DNA from: Zanthoxylum bungeanum
Lineage: Eukaryota > Streptophyta > Magnoliopsida > Sapindales > Rutaceae
Assembly (NCBI GenBank): GCA_019454045.1
Contig: SKCR01026763.1
Coordinates: forward strand, 17,769 to 81,768
Length of the DNA stretch: 64,000 nt
Direction: 5' to 3'
A model generated the notes under the pieces. That model made no database searches, had not been told where the DNA came from, and worked only from the letters and a program-made list of their open reading frames with translations. Below are positions 35,510 to 47,568 of the stretch, piece by piece. Numbering within the stretch: position 1 is the first letter of the stretch; every line of letters begins with the position of its first letter. Position numbers and translations under genes: made by a program.

Positions 35510-37335
35510 TGATTAGTGGTAATTATATCACAATTTTCCACTCATTTAACCTAATATTTTGTATAGTTTCTCGAGTTTTATAAACGTTTTGATGTGTTTT
35601 TATTTATTTTACAGATAAAAATAATATTGGGACTTAATAGAATCAACTCGGGGCTAAAATGATGAAATCTGGAGGAAAAAAGGTCAAAACAAAAATTTAC
35701 TGTACGCATCACGAAGCGTAGTCCTAAATTCTAGTTTTGCGCAAGTTTGGTATTTTGACCATAACCTTTTCATCTGATATCCGATTGAGCTGATTCATGT
35801 TTCAGATTAAAGAAGAATCAAAGATCTACAACTTGTAAATTTTAAATAATTTCGAATTCTGAAGTTTTCAAGACCGAAATTAACGAATAATCCAATGTAT
35901 TTTATGTAATTACTAAAGTCATTATCAAAAAATAAAAAAATTAGAAAATAACAATTTACAATTGTCAAACTTCCATAAAACATGATTGCATGTTTGGTGG
36001 AGTGTCTTGTGGCATGTTTGGTGGAGGATTTTGTCGAGTGTTTGGTAGAGAAATTGGTGGAAGCCTTTAGATTTTTCTATAAATTACTAAGCCATTTCAT
36101 TTGTAATTCTCATGATTTCCTTAGATTTTTTGTAGGAATTTAAGGATTGCATCTTGTTTGTATTTATTTTCAGCATTTAATTTATGCATTTTTATTTTCA
36201 GTAATAGTAGTTTCTTTTCTTTTCTTTTATGTTTTGTAGTTAGATTTCCGCTGGGGGAATGGTGAAGCTTTTATTATTTTAGTTTAGATTAATCTCCCTT
36301 AATTATAATATGGAAATTATAATTTAATATAAAAGGTTATACCGCCTTAATGGCTGGTTTTATTTATTTGACATAATGTGACACCGCCTATATGGCCGGT
36401 CTTTCTGTGACCGATGATTACCGCCTATATGGCTGGTTTATGGATAAATAATGATACCACCTTTATGGTCGGTCGGACTTTATTAAAATCTGACTTAATG
36501 AGGATACCGCCTATATGGCTGGTTGGTAATATCACTGATAAATTCTATATTATAGTAAGGGAGATTTCTAAATTAGAAATAATAAAGGTGGATCCCCAAC
36601 CCCCAGCATTTTTTTTTTATTCTACGGAAGTGATGAAACATAATATCCACACACTTTATAATTGATTTTCTTGTTATAGGTAATTCTTTAGTTTGTTTAT
36701 TGAGTCTTAAGCTTAATGCTTCTTGTTAATTGGCCATTAATAAGATTGATTTGGTAAACTTAAAATGAACTTGACAAAGGGATTTTAGGTTTCAGCCTTA
36801 GATTCAATAGCCCACGATCTTCCTTGAGGATAGATAACCCTTTAATAGATTTCCTTATGGGATAGAAGTATACCTGTCGGGCGGGGGTAGCCACTTTTGG
36901 AACTTGAACTTAATGAATTCAGGTAACTTAGTTAACATAGACATATGATTAATTGAGTTATTTGGGTATTTGCATCTGACCATCGACATAGGCTTTTGCA
37001 TATCTTCGTGTTTCAGGTTAGCAAACTGACTTATTACACATATATAAGAGAATCAATTCATGTTTAGGATAATATTGTGTGAAATCACAACCCTAGATCT
37101 TTGTGTCTTTTATTTATTTTTCTTAGTATTTTCTTTTGTTTATTTTATTTAAGGAAATCCACATTCAACCAACCAAAAGCATTCATTCTCTTCTCTCTTA
37201 ATTAGATACTTGTAAATAAATAGTATCAATAATTAATAACAACAGTAGGAATTAAGTCCTCATGGGATCGATATTTTTATACTACTTGAATGATACGTGC
37301 ACTTGTGTTATACACGTGTGATTACGCACCGATCA
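35510..37335 (+). repeat. Tat/Athila-type solo LTR
   Basis: Starts TGATTAGTGGTAATTAT, ends CACCGATCA, 1826 bp. Perfect target duplication CGTTC (35505-35509 and 37336-37340). Removing it restores the tandem repeat GAGCGTTCCAATCCTATTGG, also seen at 38711. It is homologous in reverse to 63324-64000, whose PBS confirms that this end is the 3' end of the LTR. It contains five copies of a TACCGCCTATATGGCTGGTT word at 36340-36524. Confidence 0.93.
36340..36524 (+). repeat. Five spaced copies of TACCGCCTATATGGCTGGTT
   Basis: Copies begin at 36340, 36381, 36419, 36455 and 36505, separated by unrelated AT-rich spacers of 16-30 nt. They lie in the middle of the solo LTR. Function unknown. Confidence 0.85.
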
Positions 37336-37363
37336 CGTTCCAATCCTATTGGCATTCTAATTA

Positions 37364-38037
37364 TTAGGTTGCTACTAGATTCGCACCAGGAGATGTGGAA
37401 CTCCAATGAAAGGTAAGAGATTTCTTTCTCGATGTTACTGTCTTACGGTTTTTTAGGATTCTCTTAAATTGATTCGAACCAACCTCCATTGTGAACGGAT
37501 AAGACCCATTTTTTATAGTGGAACAAATGGGTCTGAGGATGGAAGGTGGAGCAGGATCCCCCATTTCCTCCAATCTATCTCGAGTGATTGGCAATTAAAA
37601 CTTCAAACACAACTAGACAAATGTGCGGTTAGATGTATATTTTGGGACATACCTTCGGCCAGATGTAATCAAGCCCATGATTCCAGTTGTTTATATTCTA
37701 CACATTTGTTGACAGCTCGATACATGTCTGACCAGATATTATTTTTGAATTATATGTCTGCCCAGATGTAATCAAGCCCCATAACTTCAATAATTAAAAA
37801 AATATGTCATGTATGGTCGGATGTAGGGTTTTCAAGTGATGTACGGCCAAATATTTTGGTTAGACAAAATGTAGGCTATACATAGGTGATGTCCAATTTG
37901 CCTTTTGATATGTTCCCTTGAGTTTTTTTTCCCTAGTATTTATCTTTACAATTCCTTAATTTTCAGAGGGTGTCCCCGTAAGAGACTCTTCATCGGGATA
38001 TGCCTAAAAATACAGTATCTATAGTCGCCTCCACTTT
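37364..38037 (-). repeat. Element G (Tat/Retand-like Gypsy): PPT and 3' LTR
   Basis: On the minus strand 38037-38024 reads AAAGTGGAGGCGAC, a polypurine tract like that at 62396. It is followed at 38023 by TATAGATACTGTATTTTTA, a decayed form of the TGTAGACACTTGCATTTTT LTR start. The LTR ends near 37364; its last part translates as SPGANLVAT-like. Next comes the tandem repeat. Confidence 0.5.
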
Positions 38038-38389
38038 GATAGGCTTTTGTAGTGTATAAAAATGACATGCCTATCATAGATTTATAGTCATGTATGTATT
38101 TTTTGTACCTAGCATACCTGTCTCGCAGGGCATTCTTGCTACTTATAATCAGTTTTTGATAATTGGACCCTCGGGTCCCCTGATGCCTCGGTCGATGGTG
38201 ATATACCTTGATCTCTACTCTGATGGTTGATAGACCAGTAGGTCCTCTGATACCTCAATCGGTCTGAGATTCCCCAACTCGATTTCTGCTTTGATGGTTG
38301 ATGGACCTGTAAGTCTCTTGGTGCCTCGATCTCTACTGTCATAGTGGTTGGACCTTCGGTCCCCCGATGCCTCGATCAGTTTTGAGAAG

Positions 38390-38830
38390 TCCTTTAGCAT
38401 TCCAAATCCATTTCTAAATATATTGGTAATCCAATTCCATCGATATTCTAAATCCTCCAACTTTCTGCATTCATCTGGATTTCTAAATTCATTAACATTA
38501 TAACTCTATTTAGCTTTCCAAACCTGTTCCAAGCTGATTGGTGTTATAAATTCATTGTTGTTCCAATCTCATTGGCGATCTAATTCCGTCCAGATTTCTA
38601 AATCTGGTAGAATTCCAAATTCATCGGTCTTCTAATTAGTTAAGCTTTCCAAATTTGGTAGTGTTCCAAATTCACTGTCGTTCTAATTCCATTTAGCTTT
38701 CTAAATATGTGAGTGTTCCAATCCTATTGGCATTCTAAATCCATTGACATTTCAATACCTTCAAGATTACCAAATATGGTAGTGTTCCAAATTCATCGGA
38801 GTTGTAATTCTGTTTATTTTTATGTTATGC
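38390..38830 (-). repeat. Degenerate tandem repeat, block 2 (3' UTR of G)
   Basis: About eight units of roughly 50-60 bp contain CTTTCCAAAT, GTGTTCCAAATTCA and GGCGTTCTAATTCC-like words. The position just upstream of the PPT of G matches the hypervariable 3' untranslated region known in Tat/Ogre elements. Related repeats at 38150-38390 read CCTCGGTCCCCTGATGCCTCGATC-like words, but in shorter runs. Confidence 0.65.
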
Positions 38831-38939
38831 TCGTTACCATTAAAATATGCATGTTGGTTGTGTTATTCTATTGCTTTAACTATCAATATACATCTATTTA
38901 TTTTATTGGCTAAGATATCATTAATATGTTTACTGTGTG

Positions 38940-39640
38940 ATCTGTAAAAAATGTCTGGCTTGACATGTCGTGTAACTGACCATAGGATCCTGCAGTTTAT
39001 TGGATGAAATCCAGACATAAATTCCATAGCATATTTCAAATGGATGATTACATGGTTTGTACTTGGGATACAATTCCAGGTACCATTTGGAGAATGCCAT
39101 TTCGTTAATAATACATCTAAAATACATGTTTATTATATTTGTTATTGCGTATGAATGTTTATATGTTACCGAACTACGCAGTACATCCAGCCAGACTTCA
39201 AGTAAATCTGGTTGGACATGAAGATTAAATTCTATATCCGGCCGACCTTAGGCCATATTTATTCAGTCCTCTTCGAGGCCAGGCCCACGTAATATGCTAT
39301 TTAGCCTGTGTTTAATTATTGTTGTAATATTTTATTTTGGCATAAAATATTTATTTGTTTACTGAATTTTACTTTCATGCTTGCGTAAATTATATGACTT
39401 TAAATTACTTTTTTTGTGTGAAATTTCATTATAAGATGTAATGATACCCCCTTTGAGCGTAAATATTATGCTGGCATCAATAAAGGATAATTTCGAACCC
39501 AAATGAGTTTAAAGTCAGACCTTGCGATGGGTGTATTGTGACCTTAAATCATTTACGGTGTTTCATACTAGGTGGTGACTCTTTTATTCTCTAGTTAGTA
39601 CCTCGGTAAGATTATCTGTACTCTCTATGAGCGATAAGCC
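38940..39640 (+). repeat. Opposite-strand Tat-type LTR end with PBS inside G
   Basis: Contains the module CCAGACATAAATTCCATAGC ... GTACTTGGGATACAA (39010-39075) and GACCTTGCGATGGGTGTA followed by CTTAAATCATTT ... ACTAGGTGGTGACTC (39518-39580). The last part resembles an LTR end plus a tRNA-Arg type PBS (TGGCGACTC). The mirror image, on the other strand, is found at 40825-40728. Confidence 0.5.
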
Positions 39641-39715
39641 TAACAGTGTAGTAGTCTCCGATGCCATAAGCATAGCGGTAGATCGCGCTCACTCCTACAA
39701 CCTTCATTCACTAGT

Positions 39716-39955
39716 TTAAACCCTAGCTGCTTGAGGCACTGTCAAGTTGGCAAGATCGATGACCAAGTTCTGCATTTGTTCTGCCAATTTATTAACGGTT
39801 GTCTCTAACTGGTCTATACGGAAACTCTCACTACTTACCATTTTGGACCTTGTTAACCAACCTTCGACTAATCTGCTTATTTCTATAACCCAACAGGCCA
39901 CTGTGATGGTTGTATCATAAGATGTTAACATGATGCATGTATATATTAAATGCAT
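39716..39955 (-). pseudogene. Element G: probable gag fragment
   Basis: The minus-strand frame includes RIDQLETTVNKLAEQMQNL, a heptad-like coiled coil of the kind found at the start of Gypsy gag proteins. It lies downstream of the minus-strand PBS at about 40795. No further gag or pol domain is seen, so identity is tentative. Confidence 0.35.
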
Positions 39956-40830
39956 GGTGTAAACATCAGCACATTTCCTTCCAATCTTATTTTTCCCACA
40001 AACGTGGTAGGTTCAATATCTCTTCCCTAGGTATGGTTTGGCTCATTCACCAACATGGGGTACACAAACTTGTTCTCTTATGTGCTAAAGGGTAAACCTT
40101 GGCTACCTTGGTTTTATCCATTACTAAAAAATAAAGGTCGTCTATTTATAAATGACTAAGCCTAATACGAGGATCGTGCCATTTCAATGTAGTTGGCCTG
40201 ATTATCATGAAATGAAAACTTTTCCTTGTAGAAGTGGCCCAACAAGTTCACATCCCAAGGTAAAAGAACCAAACTACTTTAAATAGTGAGGGCCCAAACA
40301 CAAGTACTAATGAGGATAATTCCGAGATGGATAACAACTATGATCTATTATGTGGGCCTATTAAATGTTAGGCTTAGGCTTTCATTGGCAAAGATTTGCC
40401 CATAATGAGATCTCCCCACTCAAGGACTCAAGTGATTAATGAACGTACCTTTTTATACCTCAAAGGTATATGCCAACGAGTGATGGGTATCATCACATAA
40501 CGCTCCACCACCTTAGATGAAAGCGATTTCACGATATATGATGCCATTCGGTTTAAAAGGTATGCAAAAAGAATAAAGGCATGGATAACCTATGTCTCGC
40601 TCTCGCCATGATACTACAAGGCATTTTTCAAGGACAATTCTCTATCCTCAGTAGATTCGCCGTCGATGGGAGAAAAGTAAGGTTTACCATTATGTCTATG
40701 ACATCAGTGACTACGATAATGTTAGGAACATAATTCGTAGAAAGTACAAATACGACACGGGGAATTAACCAAAGAATAATGGAGTCGTCACCCAGTATAA
40801 GACACTGGGAATGATTTAAGGCCACACTAC
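39956..40830 (-). mobile_element. Element G: 5' leader, PBS and LTR end
   Basis: On the minus strand the LTR end CTTAAATCATTCCCAGTG is followed by ATACTGGGTGACGACTCC (about 40795), the PBS region. The rest of the leader is non-coding. The LTR continues across the insertion of element B at 52795. Confidence 0.5.
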
Positions 40831-42913
40831 TATTGGTTATTATCTAGGTCCCAAGATCATCAAACAAGCATGAAGATGTGTGAAATACATATCAAAGAAG
40901 TTGCGGAATACTTACATTGATAGGTTGAGACGAAACGACGAACAAAACTTCAAGTTTTTGTCCTCCAAAGTGGCACCCAAACTGACCAGTCCACTGCTTG
41001 AGTTTTTCAGTTTTGAGCTGAGATTTTGAGCTTTGAATCTTCGTCGTTTGATTCCCGGCTCGTGGGTGAGTTTCCCTAACACCTTCGTATGTCTCTCAGG
41101 AGTGTGCTAGCACTTGGATTTTGCCACAAATTCACAAAATAATCCTCCATTTTCACGCCAATGAACTGCTGGACAGAGGAGAAATATGCAGCCACTTGGG
41201 CGTGCATTGTGAGAGAGAGAGATAGATGAAGAATAATTGTGTAATTGTTTTTGAAAAAGTGTAAATCAATTTCCTTATATATTTTCCAAAATATATTAAA
41301 GGATATACACATTTTTGTCTTTCAAAAAGTCAAACAATAAACTTTCCAACAACTATCACTATTCCAACAACTTCTATCACTCAAAGTGACAAGTTGCCTT
41401 TTCAATCAATCAATACATCAATCACTCAAATGTCACATCACTCAAAGTGATGTTTGATTTGACGCTTGATGTGACGAATGATTTAACACTTGATTTGACT
41501 TGCGTGCCGCACTCGAATTCGAAATGCGAATGCGTTCAGAAAAAATCTCGGGCTCGGATTCGTTAATTCCAAATTAACGATTTATTCGTTGCGTCGCAAT
41601 TAAATGATTACGCCTAGCGAATTCACAATTCACGTCGCTAACGAATTAATTCTAAATTAATTCGTTCGCCCGAATTAAAATCCAATTTTAATTACGCGTC
41701 GAAATCCAATTTCGTTTAATATATCAAATATATTAATTTACCGATTAATTCCAAATTAATCGTTATCTCTCTTTTATTGATATTTTATCCTAGGTAAAAT
41801 ATCTCCGAAATTAATCCTAGATTAATTTTCTCTCTCATCGATTAATCCCAGATTAATTAAAGTGCGAGTCATACATCACTGGTGAATCGTTGGGAAGCGA
41901 CCCATAAGATCTCCAGATATGTTGGCAGTAAATACGGTCGTTGGACTATCCGAACACGTACGTACCAAGTACTACATTTTACCGATTCATAAGACAAGGT
42001 TGGCTTCTAGCAAAGCGCCATGCCTACCCAATTCTCCGGAAATATCCTTACAGGAATATGTGATCTATATCAGGCGTAGTATACATCGTATAGTGCATAT
42101 CGGTCCAGTATCGGATAGTCACGTGCTAGGCCTGAGGCTGGAGTTGTGTCTGCCCCGTACGAAGCACATGTCGGATGTCTGGTAACTAGTCTCTATAATC
42201 GGATATACATGACCTAGTCATAATATCCCGATGGCCGCGCAACACTTAAGAGTACTAATACCGTATCCTGTGTGACATCATCTCCACTATGACTGGAGTG
42301 ATTCTTCCGTCTTGACATCACACCCAATACTCTACGATTCTCAATATACTCAGTATCGGTTGTACACAGAACTGGTTAAAGCCCTGGACGACCTCAACCA
42401 AAGTATATTGATTGTCGTAAGCATTAGCGGTGCAAGTCTTAGGTTAAGACCAAATACACCTACCCTGATGTCGGACTCCCATAGACACATAGTCGAACTA
42501 CCAATGGGATTCCGAGGGGGTCTATCCAGAGCGAAGCTGTTTCCCGTACCATCAGTGAAACACAACCTCCTATCGCACTTGCATAAATATCCAATACTTA
42601 AATATATGAGAACTATGCCGTTGTGCCCTCACAACGCGTACAAGTGCAATACTAGTCTTTTACGTATTTATCGATGTCCAATCTCGATAATACTCTGACT
42701 AGGGATATTTAATGATTTATCCTTCGTTGATTGATACTGTCTCATATCATTCTCAATCAAGGAACAAATCATAAGGACCTCTCATCATTTATACATCTAG
42801 GTGATCTAATCACAAATGATAAGAGTGCCAATCTCTTTTGTCACATAGTTAATTTGTACAACAACACAATGATCTATACAAATAGTGACGCTATGGGTCA
42901 TAATTGTCCAACA
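40831..42913 (-). repeat. Copia element B: 3' LTR (2083 bp)
   Basis: On the minus strand it runs from TGTTGGACAATTATGACC (42913) to AATAACCAATA (40831; TG mutated to TA in the terminal inverted base pair). It is related to the LTRs of A and C. Target duplication ACTAC at 40826-40830 matches 52790-52794 exactly. By eye about 10 differences from the 5' LTR occur in the outer ~370 bp. Confidence 0.93.
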
Positions 42914-42925
42914 ATCTCCCACTTG
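42914..42925 (-). other. Element B: polypurine tract
   Basis: The minus strand reads CAAGTGGGAGAT immediately before the 3' LTR, identical to the tract of element A. Confidence 0.9.
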
Positions 42926-45611
42926 CCTATAGCCAGTCACTCAAGTGTTTAACACCCGAACTATGTACGGTTGGCTCAAATTGCTGAGAAAAGGTTTTCG
43001 TCAGCGGATTTGTATGATTATCGTCTGATGCGATTTATACGATCATCACATCGCCACGATGTATGATCCGAACGAATCAGATGAATAGTCGAAGTATGTA
43101 TCTGGATCGTTGATGAGACCATTAATTCTTTAGCCTGCGCTGACGCCTAGCTCAGTTGCTAATAGAACTATATCTAATCTAATTAGATTTATTATTGACC
43201 CAGATGGCTTCTATTGCTGCCTCAGCTGCTGCAATTAATCCGCATTTGTTGTTTATTTGGTAACAGTATCTTGCTTGGAAGATTTCCAGCTCATTATACC
43301 GTTATTAAAACTGTATAGTACCGTTTGCGACTTTCAGTCATTTTATCGGTTTGGAAACTTACAGTAGTGATCCTAGTCACTTCAAGTTCTCATTCTCCAC
43401 ATATTAAGACAGCATCCTTAGATCTCTAAGATTCTAACGGATGTTCTTAACATCAATCCAGTGACTATCACTTGGATTGGCCTGATTGTGAATCCATATG
43501 CTCAAAGTGTATGAGATACCAGGTCATGTACATTTTTCAATGTACAAGTTCTCGCAGAGTTTTAACAACTTAATCTATCCCAGTAGATCTTTTTATCCTA
43601 GAATAATGCTTGTTACTCCCAAGAATTTCACGGAGAATTTTCTTCGAAAGATAAGATTTCACCGACTGTTTTATATGGGAATTTCATTTCCAAGAAATGA
43701 ATATGTTATCATTATTTTATGCAGAACATTTATTGTCAGTGCACTCCCACTAACCTCCTTATATACACAAGAATCATTCTCGTTTTGAATTGAGTCATAG
43801 ACCATTATGATTACATCAAAACGATGATTCCAAAAACCTAATGCTTGCTTCAATCTAAACATTGATCGAATAACCTGCAAACCTTGTTTACTGGTTTTAG
43901 TACGACAAAATCGTCAGGATGTAATAAACATCCTCCAAAAGGTTTCCGTTTAAGGAAAGAGATTTTGGTCTTTAACTGACACATTTCATAAATGAAACGT
44001 GCAGCTACAGCAAGCATTATCCAAATGGATTTTCCGTGGCAACAGGTAAAAGGTTGAACCGTAATCAACACAATATTGATAACGATACCTTTCCGCTACA
44101 AGCCTAGCTTTGTACGTTGGTATGTTGCCTTCCATGTATTTCTTCCTTGAAGACTTATACAGTACCTATAGGCTTAATGCCTTGCAGTACATCAACTAGT
44201 GTCCAAACATAGTTGTTATACATGGAATCCATTTCGGACTCATGGCACTTTGCCATAAAAAGGGAGTCGATACCTTGTATCACTTCCTCATACGTAGTCG
44301 GTTGGTATACCTAACAAGATTAACATCTTTATGAGGTGAGATCAGAAACCTATACCCCAGGTTGTTTTCTGATTCTCTCCGATCTACGCGTTTCTTGTGT
44401 ATACGAAGATTAATAGTATAGTTTCATCCTTGATGAACTATTTGTGTTCCATTAAGGACTTCATGCCTGAAACAGTATTACTCGATTTTCATCGAGTTAT
44501 ACCATCCTCCCACTAACCACTGCATATCGGTGATCCTATAAGGAAGACCACATGGCGAGCAATAATTACAATTGTTCTCTAGTGAGATGTATAAGTACTA
44601 TACTAACGGTTTTCCCTAGGATAACCTATATTTGGCACTTATCCGATTTGGGTTCTAGTTTGGTTTCATCCAAACGCAAGCCCTCATTCCCAAATCTTCT
44701 GGAGTGTGAAACCCTGTTTCCTTCCGGTTCATATCCAATATGAAGTCTGTCAAACAGAATTTACATGGAACCTTATTCAAAATAAGTTTTGCACTGTTTA
44801 TTCTTATCTTTGAAGGAAAAGGTAGCTCAGAGCGACTCATGATTAACCTTATCATGTCCAATAAAATTCGGTTTCTCCGTACGGACACACCGTCAAACTG
44901 ACGTGTTCCAGAAGGAGTCCTCATTTGAAAGAATACTATACTCTTTCAGGTATATTTGAAACTTATTGCTTAAGTATTTTCCATTACGGTCTTACCGTGA
45001 CGGTTTAATACTTTAGCCGATCTGTTTGTCTATTTCGTGTCGAAACTCTAAAAGTTTCCGATTTGTGTTTCTAAAAGAAACACATAACCATAGCGTGATG
45101 CAACATCCGTTAAGGTCACGAAACATTCACATCCACATCTAGCCTAGCTAGATATGTGCCCACTTACTTCACTATGAATAGGGCTAACAGATCGGTGGCA
45201 TTTACACTTTTACCAAGTAAATAGTGTTTTAGGTATCTTACCTAATAAACTAGATTCGTAGACTTTATTTGATTAGTCAAATCAGTCATAGTACCCACTC
45301 TTCAAAAGTATGGATATACGACTCTCGTTTATTTCTGTCCCAGACAACAATGCCACAATGAGTTTCATCTGATTAGATCAGTATGAGCTATTAGTTTGTC
45401 ATATTATATGTTCGAGATTTTATTTATATTCAAAATATAAATACTATCATTCACATCTAATGTGTTTATCTCAATGTCATCTTTATATAATGAAACACTT
45501 TAGTGTTCTAGAATATAAAGGTTTATCCACAATGGATTAAACACTGATATAGAGACAATGTTACTAGTTCCTAACTAGTTACATTATAACAGTTTCCTAA
45601 TTTAAGTACAC
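42926..45611 (-). pseudogene. Element B: integrase, reverse transcriptase and RNase H remnant
   Basis: The minus strand carries integrase fragments (GVSVRRNRILLDMIRLIMS at 44880-44820; NRKETGFHTPEDLG at about 44735-44690). A reverse-transcriptase part follows (FRLKQALGFWNHRFDVI and NENDSCVYKEVSGSALT at 43860-43730). RNase H lies toward 43000. Frames are broken by many stops and shifts, although the LTR pair is young. A SIRE-like fragment interrupts the protease region at about 45611. Confidence 0.8.
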
Positions 45612-46496
45612 CTATTTTTTGGACTTGGTTTGTTTAGAGATGGATTTCTTTAGCTGTGTCCAGCTCATAAAATAAGATCTTAAGCCTTGATTTGTTGTGC
45701 ACTTTATTTTTCACGCAAGTGCTTTATATGCTTTGGTGTTTATGTCATTTCATAAGTGTTGTATTTAGCCACTTTTAAAATGATGCATATTGTTTCATGT
45801 CATAAACAGCTGAATACTGACTGGGTATCATTGTGTCAGCTTTAAATGCTGTTTCAGTCAGTTTTTGACAGGATTTTTATTTATCTCAGTATGTGCCTGT
45901 GTGTGCTTCATGTTATTGCATACCAATTTGTTTCTTCCTTCTTGTGCACTTTTCTGAGTTTTGGTTTACTTCCCGTGTGTTATTTTGCTAACTCTATGTG
46001 CCTGTTAGTGAGGGGGAGTAATTCCTGTTTGTTTATGCTCTTGCATATGTTGTCTCCTGTTCTCCTGTTATTTTTCCTGTTTCTTTTACCCTTTGTCATT
46101 TCGTGACAAAAAGGGGGAGAGTAATATATTAAGGGGAGAGACTTAATATATAGGAGAGAGCCGTAGAATATCCTTTATATTTCTCCATTTTAAGGGGAGT
46201 TAAGATTAAGGGGGAGAGCGATTTCTACTTGTTCATGCATGAGATTTTTACCTGCTTTATGTTTTACTTGATTATCCCAATGCTTTTCACGGTATGTTTT
46301 GTTTGTGGATGTTTCAGGTAGCGGGTATGTTGCTGCGGTGACATTATTTCAAGATTACTTGTTTAGGTATTAGATCGAGTCCTATTGTAATTAGTCACTG
46401 TTTTGATGGTTGACAGTTGACTGCTTTATCTTTGGGTCTATTACCGTAGTCTTTGTAATAGGTAGTGTTTTGTCACGGAATGCCAAATGGGGAGAT
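45612..46496 (+). mobile_element. SIRE-like Copia 3' internal fragment inside B
   Basis: Holds several polypurine runs (AAAAAGGGGGAGAG, AAGGGGAGAG, TAAGGGGGAGAGCG) and a PPT CAAATGGGGAGAT right before an LTR start. This is typical of the region between pol and the 3' LTR in SIRE/Maximus Copia elements. A hydrophobic 86-codon frame (45846-46106) lies here; it could be a relic of an env-like region or chance. The 5' side is truncated. Confidence 0.6.
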
Positions 46497-47568
46497 TGTG
46501 AGCTCCATTTTTATTGGCATGTGTCCGTGACAAAACAAGTTCAATTGAGTTGTAATTTATCATGAAGATCCTTGTGCAATTGGACTGGTTTTTGGCTGCT
46601 GTGCATCAGACATGCGTTCGTGGTGTGTTCGTTGCAGTGTTCGAACGAGTGGCGTTGGTGCTGCGTTCGTAATTGGGTTCGAACGAGAATTCCAAAGAGC
46701 AAATATTCGAGTCACGTTCTTGTTGGGTTCGAACGGGAATTCCAGAGAGTTCACGTTTGTTGTACGTTCGAGTGGCGTTCGAACGAGTCTTCACAGAAAG
46801 GGCGCGTTCGAGTTGCGTTCGAGTAACCGTTCGAACGCGACTGCGATCTGAACGTAATTTTGGCCTGCAAAACCCTAGGTTTCACCCTAGCTATAAATAT
46901 AACACTTAGCCGCCATTCCCCATTAGTCTAAAAGAGTTGAAGCATATTTCCCTTGAGCCAAAACCTCTCAAAGCTTTCAACTCTCTTTGATTCCACCATT
47001 GAAGACTTCTTATCTTCTTGTCTTCTTCATTGATGGTGTGAATGTTTCTTTGATAAACCTTCAACACAACTTAACCCAAATTCCCTAAGCCTTTAGAGTT
47101 CTTTAGGAGGAAGTTTGGTAGTCGGAGTTCCGGCGTCATTGGTGATATAATCTACTCAGAGACTTCAGAGGTTCTGAAGAAAACCGTGGGTCGCGGGCTT
47201 GAGGAGTTCCTTGAGTTCTTGCAGTATTGAGGTACTTGAGTCGGTGGAGTTGCCACCATAGGTCTTGACCATCGCTGTAAGTTTTTCTCTATATAGTGGA
47301 TTCGGGTGGTAGCCTATACCCGGAGTGGTTTTTTTTACTCGGAAGAGTTTTTCACTTCGTCACCAAAATTATTGTGTTGATTTTGTGTGGTTTGATTTAA
47401 TTTGCTGCTTTAATTTATTATTATTGTTTTTATATTTGCAGCATATTTTAATTATTGGATATTGTGGTTGCCTGTTAATTTATCCATAGTTGCAGTAACA
47501 GGACTTGTCCTGCTTATTGTTTGTAATTCCGCATAGGGTCAGAACCTTTGTGTAAAATCGAATTTTCA
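46497..47568 (+). repeat. SIRE-like 3' LTR inside element B
   Basis: Starts TGTGAGCTCCATTTTT after the PPT and ends GAATTTTCA; host sequence of element B resumes at TTAGGTATCC. It contains a TATA box (CTATAAATAT, 46891-46900) and five GTTCGAACG palindromes at 46640-46840. About 24 bp of B present in element A are missing at the left junction and no target duplication is seen, so this is a 5'-truncated remnant. Confidence 0.65.

Noticed and set aside
45846..46106. Hydrophobic 86-codon frame as an env-like gene of the SIRE-like element
   Set aside because: T-rich DNA readily gives hydrophobic frames, and no signal peptide or conserved motif is seen. Mentioned only as a possibility.
46560..46909. 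Several overlapping arginine/serine-rich frames on both strands
   Set aside because: They are by-products of the GTTCGAACG palindromic repeats in an LTR; frames occur on both strands with similar composition.
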